Source: a virus. Taken from it: a stretch of DNA of 64,000 nucleotides. Made by a program: the position numbers and the translations under genes. The stretch is taken from IMG/VR virus record IMGVR_UViG_3300035145_002457, positions 1-64,000 of that record, one strand, 5' to 3'. Below the pieces are notes generated by a model. The model was not told the origin of the DNA and searched no databases. It saw nothing but the letters and a program-made list of their open reading frames with translations. Positions 39,306-48,388 of the stretch are shown piece by piece (position 1 is the first letter of the stretch; each line of letters opens with the position of its first letter).

Positions 39306-39853
39306 TGTTATATGTGCAATATGACGATGATGGAAGAATACTTTCTGTAACCAATGAATATGATCCAGCTATTTCAAGTTTAGAAGTTGACTTAGAGACT
39401 TATGAAGCATTCAGCAACGGAACAAGAATGTTAGCTGAATACCAAGTTGTTGAAGATTATCACCAAAAAGGAAAAATGCATCTTGTAAATGTAAATGTAG
39501 AGCAAGATGGTTATATTGATCAAGAAAAGGGAATTGTGTCAAAAAAAGATATTACAAAAGAAGGTATAATATTTGAACAACTCGACAAATGCTGGCACAT
39601 ACACAATCATTTGAGTGGTCCAATACCTACACTAATTAATTTAGGAACAGATTATTTTAGGGAATATTACATAGTAGAAGCACGTAATAGATTTGTGCTG
39701 TTAGATACTATTGTTATAGACATGAAAGAATTAGTTAACACAGACAAATTAGTTGTACAAGGACACTCTGCAGATAAAGAAGTAAGTATTGTGTGTTTTG
39801 AAAGTAGACTTAGACACAGACACAAGGTAGGAAAACAAAATGCGTATAATTGA
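39305..39853 (+). CDS. hypothetical protein (182 aa) in the glycosyltransferase group
   Basis: The protein starts with a short beta hairpin-like region (MLYVQYDDDGRILSVTNEYDP), followed by a mixed alpha/beta sequence with IIFEQLDKCWHIHNHLSGP and VVQGHSADKEVSIVCFESR. I do not recognise a family. Its ATG overlaps the stop of the upstream glycosyltransferase by 1 bp (TAATG) and its 3' end overlaps the next glycosyltransferase-like gene by 14 bp. The tight coupling suggests a partner role in the same pathway, which is inference. Confidence 0.72.
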   Translation: MLYVQYDDDGRILSVTNEYDPAISSLEVDLETYEAFSNGTRMLAEYQVVEDYHQKGKMHLVNVNVEQDGYIDQEKGIVSKKDITKEGIIFEQLDKCWHIHNHLSGPIPTLINLGTDYFREYYIVEARNRFVLLDTIVIDMKELVNTDKLVVQGHSADKEVSIVCFESRLRHRHKVGKQNAYN

Positions 39854-40754
39854 TTACGATATTATATATTTAAGTTATGACGAACCTAATGCAGAAAAAA
39901 ATTATGCAGATTTGGTAAGCAAAGTTCCTTGGGCAAAACGTATACATGGAGTTGAAGGATCAGACGCGGCACACAAGGCTTGTGCAAAACTTGCAGAAAC
40001 AGATAGATTTATCACTGTGGATGCAGACAATATTATTAATCCTAAGTTTTTAGAGCAAGAGTTAGACATACCTAAGGATAGTGACTTAGAGCACAGTGTT
40101 ATTAGTTGGTGTGGTAGGAACATAATAAATGGACTGATGTATGGTAACGGCGGATTAAAATGTTGGCCAAAAGAATATGTATTAAACATGCGTACACATG
40201 AAAATGCAGACCCTGATAATCCTCAAGCACAAGTTGATTTTTGTTGGGATCTAAAGTACCTACAGCAAAATAGTTGTTATTCAGATGTGTATAACAATGC
40301 AACACCTCAGCAGGCCTGGAGAGCAGGGTTTCGTGAAGGTGTTAAGATGGCACTAGATCAAGGTGTGAAGCCAACAGTTGAAAACTTCTTACAAGGACAT
40401 TGGAAAAATTTGCATAGACTTTGGATTTGGTTAATGATTGGCTCTGATGTTGAAAATGGTCTATGGGCTATCTACGGCGCAAGAGAAGGCTTAGTTAAAA
40501 CAATGTTAACTGATTGGGATTATGTCAATGTAAGAGATTTTGAATATCTCAATAATTTATGGAAAGAAAAAGAATCTGTAGACTCTAAAATGTTATTAGA
40601 AGCAATAGAAATACTAGGTGCTTCATTAATAGATAATTTGGATATACCTATAGGACAAATGCCGTTAGACGAACAGCAAAGTAAATTTTTCAAAACAGTT
40701 TACCAAAATCCTAGCCGTAACCCTAAACAACAATTTGTGATTGATCCAGAATGA
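39840..40754 (+). CDS. glycosyltransferase-like protein (VDAD-motif family)
   Basis: Residues 1-70 show a GT-A-like nucleotide-binding layout: YDIIYLSYDEPNAEKNYADL, then KRIHGVEGSDAAHKACAKLA and the metal-site-like ITVDADN with Asp at 61 and 63. The central region (ISWCGRNIINGLMYGNGGLKCWP) and the C-terminal half, with AWRAGFREGVKMAL and LWAIYGAREGL, recur in shortened form in the gene at 42090. Related proteins are common in marine T4-like phages near fibre genes. The transferred sugar and acceptor are unknown. It overlaps its neighbours by 14 and 4 bp. Confidence 0.68.
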   Translation: MRIIDYDIIYLSYDEPNAEKNYADLVSKVPWAKRIHGVEGSDAAHKACAKLAETDRFITVDADNIINPKFLEQELDIPKDSDLEHSVISWCGRNIINGLMYGNGGLKCWPKEYVLNMRTHENADPDNPQAQVDFCWDLKYLQQNSCYSDVYNNATPQQAWRAGFREGVKMALDQGVKPTVENFLQGHWKNLHRLWIWLMIGSDVENGLWAIYGAREGLVKTMLTDWDYVNVRDFEYLNNLWKEKESVDSKMLLEAIEILGASLIDNLDIPIGQMPLDEQQSKFFKTVYQNPSRNPKQQFVIDPE

Positions 40755-42097
40755 TTGAATTTAAAGATATAAAAGATGAATTAGATCAAGTAGGGTGCGG
40801 ATTTTGCCTTGCAAAATGGTCGCAGGTTACAATACATTTGGCATCAGGTATTAACCATAGTTGTCATCATGTTGCGGCTCATAAAATTCCGTTAGATGAA
40901 CTTGCAAAAAATCCTAATGCTTTGCACAATACACAGTTTAAGAAAAATCAAAGACGTATGATGTTGAAAAATCAACGTCCGCCGGAGTGTGATTATTGTT
41001 GGAGAATAGAAGACAACACAAATGAGTATAGTGACAGGGTAATTAAGAGCAGTGCAAAGTGGAGTCAGATTGACAAAGAAAAAATTATTGCAAGTGATTG
41101 GATGGATGACATATATCCAAGGTATGTAGAAATAAGTTTTTCAAATGTATGTAATTTTAAATGTGCATATTGCGGCCCGCCTTTCAGTAGTAAGTGGGCA
41201 GAAGAAATAAAGCAACATGGATTTTACAAACTTAAAAGAAAACCCTACAATAGGATAAGAGAAGAAGAAGTTCCTATTCCTGAACGTGAAGAAAATCCTT
41301 ATATTGATGCTTTTTGGAAATGGTTTCCTGAAGCTGTTAAGCATATGCTTGTGTTTAGAATAACAGGCGGTGAGCCTTTGCTTAGTAAACACACTAAAAA
41401 AGTTATTCAGTATCTTAGAGACAACCCACAACCTCAATTAGAATTTGCTATTAACACAAATGCTTGTCCACCAGATAAACTTTGGGAAGAATTTGTTGAT
41501 AGTATACGCGAATTAGAAGAAAATAATTGTGTTAAAAATTTCCAACTTTATACAAGTGCTGAAAGTTTTGGAAAACAAGCAGAGTATGTTAGGTATGGAA
41601 TGAATTTTAAACTTTTTGAAAAAAATCTAAAATATTTTATAAAAAATACACATAAAGCAAGAGTATTTTTTATGAGTGCATTTAACATATTAAGTTTACC
41701 AACACTTATTCCGTATTTGCGTTTTCTTGTGTCTATGAAAAGAATGAAAGAAAACACAGTGTTTGTAGATTGGGCGTATGTAAGGCATCCTGAATTTTTA
41801 GACATAAAGGTAGCAGATAAACAGTTGATAGAAAAATACTTAGAGCCTGCACTAGATTTTATGAAAGAACGTAAAAAGAACTCTAATAGATTTATGGATC
41901 ACGAAATATGGAAACTAAAAAGGATATATGAAGACTGTTTGACTAACCTTTCTAGAGAAAATGATTATACACTTGAGTATTGTCAATTTTGGCAATTTGT
42001 AAATGAATATGACAAAAGGCGAGGCACAAATTTCTTAGAAACATTTCCTGAATTCAAGAATTTTTATAAAAAGTGTGGAGTATATGCCAATGTATGA
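40751..42097 (+). CDS. radical SAM protein, architecture A variant (N-terminal auxiliary Cys half)
   Basis: The radical SAM CxxxCxxC motif is CNFKCAYC (Cys 134, 138, 141), preceded by YVEISFSNV, and the SAM-binding GGEP is at 206-209. The N-terminal ~90 residues carry extra cysteines (C16, C19, C38, C80, C83) resembling the N-terminal auxiliary-cluster half of the other type A proteins here, but C38 is followed by His-His instead of a second Cys. A 4Fe-4S cluster that cleaves SAM to a 5'-deoxyadenosyl radical is expected; the substrate is unknown. The gene lies between two glycosyltransferase-like paralogues, which argues for a sugar- or glycan-related substrate, an inference only. Confidence 0.86.
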   Translation: MIEFKDIKDELDQVGCGFCLAKWSQVTIHLASGINHSCHHVAAHKIPLDELAKNPNALHNTQFKKNQRRMMLKNQRPPECDYCWRIEDNTNEYSDRVIKSSAKWSQIDKEKIIASDWMDDIYPRYVEISFSNVCNFKCAYCGPPFSSKWAEEIKQHGFYKLKRKPYNRIREEEVPIPEREENPYIDAFWKWFPEAVKHMLVFRITGGEPLLSKHTKKVIQYLRDNPQPQLEFAINTNACPPDKLWEEFVDSIRELEENNCVKNFQLYTSAESFGKQAEYVRYGMNFKLFEKNLKYFIKNTHKARVFFMSAFNILSLPTLIPYLRFLVSMKRMKENTVFVDWAYVRHPEFLDIKVADKQLIEKYLEPALDFMKERKKNSNRFMDHEIWKLKRIYEDCLTNLSRENDYTLEYCQFWQFVNEYDKRRGTNFLETFPEFKNFYKKCGVYANV

Positions 42098-42773
42098 TAT
42101 TGCTTTTATAAGTTATAATGAAAAAGAAGCTGATCAAAACTGGGAAAAATTATCAACAAAGTATCCTTATGCAAAACGCACACACGGAGTAAAAGGTATA
42201 CACCAAGCACATATCGCCGCGGCAAATAAAGCAGTAACACCTATGGTATGGTTTGTAGATGCAGATGCTTATATAGAAGATGATTTTGATTTTAGTTATA
42301 TCCCACCAAGGAAGGACCGTGATGCTGTACATGTTTGGCGTAGTCGTAACCCTATTAATGATTTAGTTTATGGATATGGTGGTGTTAAACTATTCCCAAG
42401 GATTGCAACTACAAAAGTGGATGTTAATAAACCTGACATGACTACAAGCATAAGTGAAAAATTTATAGCTATGCCTGAAATAAGCAATACCACTGCTTTT
42501 AATGTAGATCCATTTAGTACTTGGCGCAGTGCATTTAGGGAATGTGCAAAATTAGCAAGCAAAATAATTGATAGACAAAGGGAGGATGAAACAGATGAAA
42601 GACTCAAGACTTGGACAACCGTGGGACACGATAGAGAGTTTGGTGAATATGCGATTAGAGGTGCTCATGACGGTATGGAGTTTGGCCTTTCTAGGGGGTC
42701 TGATCTTCGGTTAATTAATGATTACAAATGGTTAAAGGAACAGTTTGATGAAAACCCAAGAATTATTAGATAG
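42090..42773 (+). CDS. glycosyltransferase-like protein, shorter paralogue of the 39840 gene
   Basis: The sequence opens with YDIAFISYNEKEADQNW and continues with KRTHGVKGIHQAHIAAANKA and WFVDADAYI, matching the gene at 39840 motif by motif. Later shared parts are HVWRSRNPINDLVYGYGGVK, TWRSAFRECAKLA and EYAIRGAHDGMEFGL. I chose the ATG at 42090 because GGAG (42077-42080) is spaced 9 nt away and because it gives the same N-terminus as the paralogue; a GTG at 42075 is less likely. It ends inside the next gene (26-bp overlap). Confidence 0.7.
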   Translation: MYDIAFISYNEKEADQNWEKLSTKYPYAKRTHGVKGIHQAHIAAANKAVTPMVWFVDADAYIEDDFDFSYIPPRKDRDAVHVWRSRNPINDLVYGYGGVKLFPRIATTKVDVNKPDMTTSISEKFIAMPEISNTTAFNVDPFSTWRSAFRECAKLASKIIDRQREDETDERLKTWTTVGHDREFGEYAIRGAHDGMEFGLSRGSDLRLINDYKWLKEQFDENPRIIR

Positions 42774-43656
42774 ATACGAACTGTTATATCCGAAAAATAC
42801 ATATATTTCAGATTTACGCAGAGCATATATTGATAAAGATATCAGTAGTATATTTAGATTGCTTCCTGATACTGTTAACGGCACAAAAGATGATTTACGT
42901 AAAGCAGTTTTAGAAAACAATTTACACAGTATATTTAGATTATGCGAAAATGATAATTTAAGAAAATTATTGCTTGAAGATAATGTTTGGAAGCTCTGGC
43001 CGTTACTTGAAAAATATGTGGACACCCATTTTACCTCAGCATTCAAAAGATTTTTTGCAGAGAATATTAAAATTAACAATCATTGTTTTAGCAGAGGTCA
43101 ACTACAAAGTAAATTATGGTTAATCGAGGAACTCGAGAACACAGGAGTTGATCTTGGTACTGTGTTTATTTGTGCAGGATGGTATGCTACACTTGCTACT
43201 ATGATTTTTGAAAGCAATATGAACGTAGAAAAAATACGTAGCTTTGACATTGACTCAAGTTGTGCTGGAGTTGCTGAAATATTTAACAAACCTTGGGTAA
43301 AGGATGATTGGCAATTTAAAGCATGTACACAGGATATAATGGAAATTGAATGGCAAGGACATAACTATCCTGTTAAACGTAATGACGGCAGTATTTGTAT
43401 GCTATATGATTCACCAGATACAATAATTAACACTAGTTGCGAACACATAAAAGACTTTGATACATGGTTTAGAAAAATACCTGAAGGTAAACTTATATGT
43501 TTACAGAGCAATAATTACGTTGCCCTGGAAGAACATGTAAATTGTGTAAAAGATAGTTTACATTTTGAAGAAATGACACCATTTAGTAAAGTATTGTTTA
43601 CAGGAGAATTGCCGTTAGAAAAATACACGAGGTATATGAGAATTGGAATTAAGTAA
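42748..43656 (+). CDS. probable class I SAM-dependent methyltransferase-like protein
   Basis: A Rossmann-like segment near residues 137-172 (TVFICAGWYATLATMIFES, then IRSFDIDSSCAGVAE) has the order expected of motif I and the acidic end of beta-2 in class I methyltransferases, although motif I lacks the usual GxGxG. The N-terminal ~100 residues are helical (LLDRYELLYPKN, DDLRKAVLENNLHSIFRLC). I chose the ATG at 42748, with AAGGA at 42735-42739, over an in-frame TTG 3 bp earlier. The substrate is unknown. It overlaps both neighbours, within the glycosyltransferase/radical SAM run. Confidence 0.6.
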   Translation: MKTQELLDRYELLYPKNTYISDLRRAYIDKDISSIFRLLPDTVNGTKDDLRKAVLENNLHSIFRLCENDNLRKLLLEDNVWKLWPLLEKYVDTHFTSAFKRFFAENIKINNHCFSRGQLQSKLWLIEELENTGVDLGTVFICAGWYATLATMIFESNMNVEKIRSFDIDSSCAGVAEIFNKPWVKDDWQFKACTQDIMEIEWQGHNYPVKRNDGSICMLYDSPDTIINTSCEHIKDFDTWFRKIPEGKLICLQSNNYVALEEHVNCVKDSLHFEEMTPFSKVLFTGELPLEKYTRYMRIGIK

Positions 43657-43867
43657 TCTTACAGTTAGACAATTGCAACAAGAAAGTGCTAGGGCTTTAA
43701 GTACAATGCAAGCTACTAATAATAACATTTATCAGTTTAATAAACAAGCACATCACAACAGCCATAATTGGTATGCGGCTGTTATAGATTGGTATGTAAA
43801 AGAATATGGAGATTTACCTAGCCGTGCAGGCCCTGGAAAAAATGTAAGGTTAGTTTTAGATGAATAA
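43643..43867 (+). CDS. small hypothetical protein (74 aa), TTG start
   Basis: The protein is mostly helical, with LTVRQLQQESARALSTMQA and NWYAAVIDWYVKEYGDLPSRAG. The start is a TTG at 43643, since an upstream in-frame stop excludes an earlier start and GAGG (43629-43632) is 10 nt upstream; the next ATG would remove a third of the protein. It overlaps the methyltransferase-like gene by 14 bp and the next gene by 8 bp. I do not recognise a function. It is too ordered in sequence and lacks a typical leader/core pattern, so I do not regard it as a clear peptide substrate for the radical SAM enzymes, but it is one of very few short genes here. Confidence 0.62.
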   Translation: MELSNLTVRQLQQESARALSTMQATNNNIYQFNKQAHHNSHNWYAAVIDWYVKEYGDLPSRAGPGKNVRLVLDE

Positions 43868-44996
43868 AATTGTTTTAAAATTTGTTGATGACAACCAATA
43901 CAAACTAAATGTTGCAGTAAAAAATTTTAATTTATCAGCAAACACTGGTGCTAGAATAAATTCTTATTTTAGTACTTCTTTAAATAGTTTATATGACTCT
44001 GTAGATGCTATAGAAGATAATAATATTTTTGACCCTAATAATTTTTATATTTTTCCTATATTCTATTTTCACGAAGAAACAGATCCACAATACGAATATT
44101 GGGTGTCTTTCCTAAAATATTTTGCAAAAAATAACTATGAAAGATTGAAAAACAAAAACACATGTCTTTGTATTTGTGATTTGTTTGAAAGCAGTAGAAA
44201 TCTTGTTAAAGTTGCAGAAGAAATTAAATTTAAATATCCAGAAATAAAAATATGGATATTGACTGCTGATAAAAAACTATCTTCTAAAATTGTAAAAGTA
44301 ATTTATAACGATGTATGGATATCCCAATTCCACCCAAAGACATCCGTAATGCCGTACAAGCCAAAAAAATTATACATTAATCTTACTAGAGTAGCTAGGT
44401 ATCATAGGTGTGTGTTAGCTGATAGTTTAATTAGTAACAATTTACTAAAAATTGGATACAATACCTGGGGTGATGTTTATGATGCTTTTGAAATGTATAA
44501 ACAAGATCATCCTAAAACTAAAATTGCACAAGCAAAATTTGATGTTTTAGATATTGAAGATCTTAGTAAAACAAATCCTAATGATGTAGTTCCAGAATCT
44601 CACTGTAAAAAAAGTTTTTTATATCTTGCAACGGAAACACATGTAGATAGCGGATATATGTTTTTTAGTGAAAAGGTATACAAACCTATTGGTCTTGGTA
44701 TGCCGTTTATTACACTAGGCAATCCAGGTACATTAGAGGATTTAAGACAGCGTGGATTTTTTACTTTTAGTGAATGGTTTGATGAAAGTTATGATTTAGA
44801 CTTACCTTTACAAAAACGCATAGACATTATATGCAAAAACTTAATTACACTTTCAAAATATAGAGCAGATGATCTTATAAAAATACGTAAAGAAATGAAA
44901 GGTATTTTAGAATATAATCAGCAGTTATATGCACTACTACAAAAGAAAAATAGTTTAAAACAAACATTGCGTCTAGCCGCAGAAGGAATACTATGA
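43860..44996 (+). CDS. glycosyltransferase-like protein (GT10/exostosin-like C-terminal donor motif)
   Basis: The C-terminal part (about residues 260-305) contains FLYLATETHVDSGYMFFSEK, VYKPIGLGMPFITLGNPGTL and LRQRGFFTF, a pattern like the donor-binding region of fucosyltransferase-type GT-B enzymes (FxTEK...PI..G). The N-terminal half is an alpha/beta domain (IFPIFYFHEETDPQYEYW, CICDLFESSRNLVKVAEEI) that would hold the acceptor. It is 378 aa and has no membrane segment. It overlaps the small gene upstream by 8 bp and the radical SAM gene downstream by 4 bp (ATGA). Donor identity is not known. Confidence 0.66.
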   Translation: MNKIVLKFVDDNQYKLNVAVKNFNLSANTGARINSYFSTSLNSLYDSVDAIEDNNIFDPNNFYIFPIFYFHEETDPQYEYWVSFLKYFAKNNYERLKNKNTCLCICDLFESSRNLVKVAEEIKFKYPEIKIWILTADKKLSSKIVKVIYNDVWISQFHPKTSVMPYKPKKLYINLTRVARYHRCVLADSLISNNLLKIGYNTWGDVYDAFEMYKQDHPKTKIAQAKFDVLDIEDLSKTNPNDVVPESHCKKSFLYLATETHVDSGYMFFSEKVYKPIGLGMPFITLGNPGTLEDLRQRGFFTFSEWFDESYDLDLPLQKRIDIICKNLITLSKYRADDLIKIRKEMKGILEYNQQLYALLQKKNSLKQTLRLAAEGIL

Positions 44997-45922
44997 AAAA
45001 AATATTTCCTGATAATCCAAACGGCATGAATATAGAGTGGGTGGTGAGTAATATTTGTAATTACTCTTGTAGTTACTGCCAAGAAGACTTATACGGCGGC
45101 ACATCAGGACAACCTGATTATAAAAAAGCATTAGAATTTTTTGATTATATACATAAAGAAGTGCAACCAGGACCCAAGTTACTAAATCTTACAGGTGGTG
45201 AACCAACAGTATGGCCTAAACTTATTCCTTTTTTAAATGAGTTAGACAAAAGTTATTTTACACAACTAACAACTAATGGATCAAGAACCGTGAACTGGTG
45301 GAAACGCTTATTAAATAACTGTGATAATATAGCAAGAGTTGCAATAAGTACTCATCTAGAATTTGCAAGTTTAGATCATATTTTTAATGTAGGAGAAGTA
45401 TTACACAAACGCACCAATCTTACTTTATTACTTTTAGCAGACAAGAAAAACTTTCATATGATTGAAGAATATGCTGAAAAATTTAAAGAGTTAGAATGTT
45501 CTATACTTGTAAAACCTATAAGAGGAATTGATGGGGTGGCACAAGAATATACAGATGAGCAAAAAGCATTTATAAGGTTATTTAAACATTACAGTTCTAA
45601 TATTCCTAATCCAAAAGGAATTCCTACCCATTTAGTTGTAGATGACCAACCAAAACCCTATTCTTATGGATTAGAATTAGTTAGCCAAAACAAACACAGT
45701 TTTCAAGGATGGAAATGTGCTTTAGGTAAAACAAGAGTAGTTATATGGCACAATGGCGATATTAGTCTCGCTCAATGTAGCACAGCAAGGGCAATGGATC
45801 TTGGGAACATATACAAAGGCAATTATTCTATTCCTGATAGTCCTGTAATATGTAAAACTAAGTATTGTACATGTTTACCTGATATACGCATACCTAAGTG
45901 GAGAGAAGATGTACAAGTATGA
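44993..45922 (+). CDS. radical SAM protein, architecture C (GGEP, C-terminal twitch-like Cys)
   Basis: CNYSCSYC (Cys 22, 26, 29) lies close to the N-terminus after IEWVVSNI, followed by LNLTGGEPTVWPK (GGEP at about 68-71) and QLTTNGSRT. The C-terminus has GWKC, an isolated Cys about 20 residues later (LAQCSTA) and CKTKYCTC (Cys 287, 292, 294), a pattern suited to one auxiliary 4Fe-4S cluster. It is a compact 309-residue enzyme with the SAM domain and a twitch-like extension. Paralogues with the same layout are at 59613 and 61980. It overlaps the type B gene by 14 bp. The substrate is unknown. Confidence 0.9.
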   Translation: MKKIFPDNPNGMNIEWVVSNICNYSCSYCQEDLYGGTSGQPDYKKALEFFDYIHKEVQPGPKLLNLTGGEPTVWPKLIPFLNELDKSYFTQLTTNGSRTVNWWKRLLNNCDNIARVAISTHLEFASLDHIFNVGEVLHKRTNLTLLLLADKKNFHMIEEYAEKFKELECSILVKPIRGIDGVAQEYTDEQKAFIRLFKHYSSNIPNPKGIPTHLVVDDQPKPYSYGLELVSQNKHSFQGWKCALGKTRVVIWHNGDISLAQCSTARAMDLGNIYKGNYSIPDSPVICKTKYCTCLPDIRIPKWREDVQV

Positions 45923-46976
45923 AGATATAAAAACAATACATCTTGAAGTTACACAAAACTGTCAAGCAAGTTGTCCTATGTGTGACCGCAACATGAATGG
46001 TGAAGGAATAAATCCTCATATTAATCTTGATGAATTGTCTTATAAAGATTGCACAAACATATTTCCTGCTTCCTTTATAAAACAATTAGACACAATGTAT
46101 ATGTGTGGTAACTTAGGCGATCCAATTGTAGCACGAGATACTTTAGAAATTTTTGAATACTTTCGTTGGGCTAATCCCAACATGTGGTTAAGCATGAATA
46201 CAAACGCAGGAGCAAGAGATGAACAATGGTGGACTAAACTGGCCCATGTCTTTGGAAGAATGGGGGCTGTTATTTTTAGTGTGGACGGTCTTAGTGATAC
46301 GAATCATTTATATAGACAAGGGGTAGTTTGGGAAAATGTTGAACGCAACATGCAAGCATTTATTAACGCAGGCGGCAGAGCTCGATGGGACTTCCTAATA
46401 TTCGAACACAACCAACACCAAGTAGAAGAAGCTGAAGCCCTTGCTAATAAATGGGGTTGTGAAAAATTTATTAAAAAGAAAACAGGCAGATTTGTAGACG
46501 CAAAAACAAATAAGAAAGAAAGTCATCAAGCCAAAGACCGTAAAGGCAAAGACTCAGCTGAACTTAAAAAACCCGACGAGAAATATCAAAACAAAGCACT
46601 TACTAAACAAGAAACAATTCTAAAAAAATATGGATCAATGGATGCTTATTATGATGCAACTCCTGTGATATGTAAAGTAAAAAAAGAAAACAGTTTGTTT
46701 ATCACAGCAGAAGGCCTGGCATTGCCTTGTTGTTGGACTGCTGGTAGAATGTACAAGTGGTGGCATAAAGATCCTAAGGTAGAACAGATATGGGATTTTA
46801 TTCCAGATAAACGTGCATTAGATGCACGTCAAGGATTACAAAAAGTTTTTGATACAGGTATATTTGAACAAATACAAGACAGTTGGAATAAACCTAGTTG
46901 TGCGGAAGGCAAGTTAAAAGTGTGTGCAACAAAGTGTGGTGCCGAGTTTGATCCTTTCACAGAACAGTTCAAATAA
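45909..46976 (+). CDS. radical SAM/SPASM-like protein, architecture B (GDP in place of GGEP)
   Basis: The cluster motif is CQASCPMC (Cys 18, 22, 25). Where GGEP normally lies there is MCGNLGDP. Strongly conserved family segments follow: FSVDGLSDTNHLYR, RARWDFLIFEHNQHQVEEAE. The C-terminal third has cysteines in a SPASM-like order: VICKVKKE, LALPCCWTAGRM and PSC-x7-CATKC (Cys 331, 339, 343), suited to auxiliary iron-sulfur clusters. Paralogues are at 53883 and 58504, and a rearranged one at 50296. It precedes a type A gene by 8 bp, the same B-A order as 53883/54988. Confidence 0.9.
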   Translation: MYKYEDIKTIHLEVTQNCQASCPMCDRNMNGEGINPHINLDELSYKDCTNIFPASFIKQLDTMYMCGNLGDPIVARDTLEIFEYFRWANPNMWLSMNTNAGARDEQWWTKLAHVFGRMGAVIFSVDGLSDTNHLYRQGVVWENVERNMQAFINAGGRARWDFLIFEHNQHQVEEAEALANKWGCEKFIKKKTGRFVDAKTNKKESHQAKDRKGKDSAELKKPDEKYQNKALTKQETILKKYGSMDAYYDATPVICKVKKENSLFITAEGLALPCCWTAGRMYKWWHKDPKVEQIWDFIPDKRALDARQGLQKVFDTGIFEQIQDSWNKPSCAEGKLKVCATKCGAEFDPFTEQFK

Positions 46977-46984
46977 GTAAGTAT

Positions 46985-48388
46985 ATGAGTGATATTTCCC
47001 CTACATTTTGTGCCTTGCCTTGGTTACACCTTAGTTCTCGACCAGATGGTAAGATGAGAACATGCTGTACATCAAATGCAAGCAGTGTACAAGATCCAGA
47101 TTCAAATAAAAAAGTTGGCGGCGGCGAAGTTGGCGTTGTAAAAAACGATGACGGTATACCTGCTAACTTTAACCACACAAGTTTAGAAGAAGCATGGAAC
47201 AGTGCTTATATGCGTAATGTTCGAAAAATGATGTTGCGTGGTGAAAAGCCTGCTAGTTGTTTAAAGTGTTACAAAGAAGAAGATGCAGGACATCTTAGTA
47301 AACGCAACTGGGAAACAGAATACTGGGGCAACAGATACGATTTACAGCAACTAATAGACGAAACTAAAGAAGATGGCAGTATTCCTCCTAAGATACGCTA
47401 TATAGACCTTAGAATGGGTACAAAGTGCCAATTAGCGTGTGTTATGTGCAGTCCGCACGATAGTTCAGGATGGATAAAAGATTGGCAAGCAATTAATCCT
47501 AAAATTACTAACGAAAAATTAGCAAACACAAGCCAATGGACAAACAAAGGACGCAATCACGGAGCAAGTTATAACTGGCACAAAAACAACCCACGCTTCT
47601 GGAAAGATCTTATGGATCAGATTCCGCATATGTATCAACTATATTTTGCAGGTGGCGAAAGTCTTATAATTGATGAACACTATGAACTATTAGAAGAATG
47701 TATCAAACGCGGACATGCTAACGGCATAGAACTACGTTATAATTCAAATGCAGTTGAATGGCGCAAAGATTTACCAGAACTATGGAGCCATTTTAAGCGT
47801 GTGCGTTTCCATTACAGTATTGATGCATATGGTGAACAAAACGATTACATACGCTATCCTAGTAACTGGGAACATCAAGAGCGTGTGTTCCATATGCTAG
47901 ATAACACAGCACCGCAAGTAGAAGTCACAACAGCAACAACTATTATGGCATTGAATGTTGCATATATTCCAGAGTTTGTGCAATGGAAAGTACAGCAAGG
48001 ATTTAAAAAACTTAACAAATGGCCATTAGGTGCAGGTGGTATTAACATGCACTTTGCATATTGGCCTCCACAGTTAAATGTAAAAGTTTTACCTAAAGAT
48101 ATTAAACAACAGATTACAGACAAATATGAAAATGAATTTTATCCTTGGCTAGAAGAAAACTGGCAACTGTTCACTGGTGTGCAAGAAGCAGGAATCACTA
48201 AAGAACAATGGCTTAATGCACCTTACGGTATGAAGCGATATAAAGGTATTATTAACTTTATGAATTCTGAAGATTGGAGTGCAAGGCTTCCTGAAACAAA
48301 AGAATACCTTAACCTTGTAAATGAACGTAGAGGATGGACAGAAAAATTTCCGCAAGTGTTTCCTATACTAAAGGATATTATAAAATGA
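46985..48388 (+). CDS. radical SAM protein, architecture A (N-terminal auxiliary Cys half)
   Basis: The N-terminal half carries FCALPWLHL (C9), MRTCCTS (C27, C28) and SCLKCYKEED (C92, C95), a twitch/SPASM-like set placed before the catalytic domain. The radical SAM motif is CQLACVMC (148, 152, 155) and the SAM-binding motif is FAGGESL. Further family segments are FHYSIDAYGEQNDYIRYPS and the C-terminal NERRGWTEKFPQVFP. It is 467 residues, one of the longest copies. No clear ribosome-binding site is visible in the 8-bp gap. Related proteins are known in marine phages as twitch-domain radical SAM proteins of unknown function. Confidence 0.9.
   Translation: MSDISPTFCALPWLHLSSRPDGKMRTCCTSNASSVQDPDSNKKVGGGEVGVVKNDDGIPANFNHTSLEEAWNSAYMRNVRKMMLRGEKPASCLKCYKEEDAGHLSKRNWETEYWGNRYDLQQLIDETKEDGSIPPKIRYIDLRMGTKCQLACVMCSPHDSSGWIKDWQAINPKITNEKLANTSQWTNKGRNHGASYNWHKNNPRFWKDLMDQIPHMYQLYFAGGESLIIDEHYELLEECIKRGHANGIELRYNSNAVEWRKDLPELWSHFKRVRFHYSIDAYGEQNDYIRYPSNWEHQERVFHMLDNTAPQVEVTTATTIMALNVAYIPEFVQWKVQQGFKKLNKWPLGAGGINMHFAYWPPQLNVKVLPKDIKQQITDKYENEFYPWLEENWQLFTGVQEAGITKEQWLNAPYGMKRYKGIINFMNSEDWSARLPETKEYLNLVNERRGWTEKFPQVFPILKDIIK

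Noticed and set aside
43643-43867. The 74-residue protein as a radical SAM peptide substrate
   Set aside because: It has no leader/core division, no repeats and no clustered Cys, Trp or Asn; it looks like an ordered helical protein. The idea is not excluded but lacks support.
48334-48384. Longer N-terminus for the SGNH-like protein
   Set aside because: The extra 17 codons lie inside the preceding radical SAM gene and would put an unstructured segment before the first strand; the ATGA overlap at 48385 is the pattern used by neighbouring genes.
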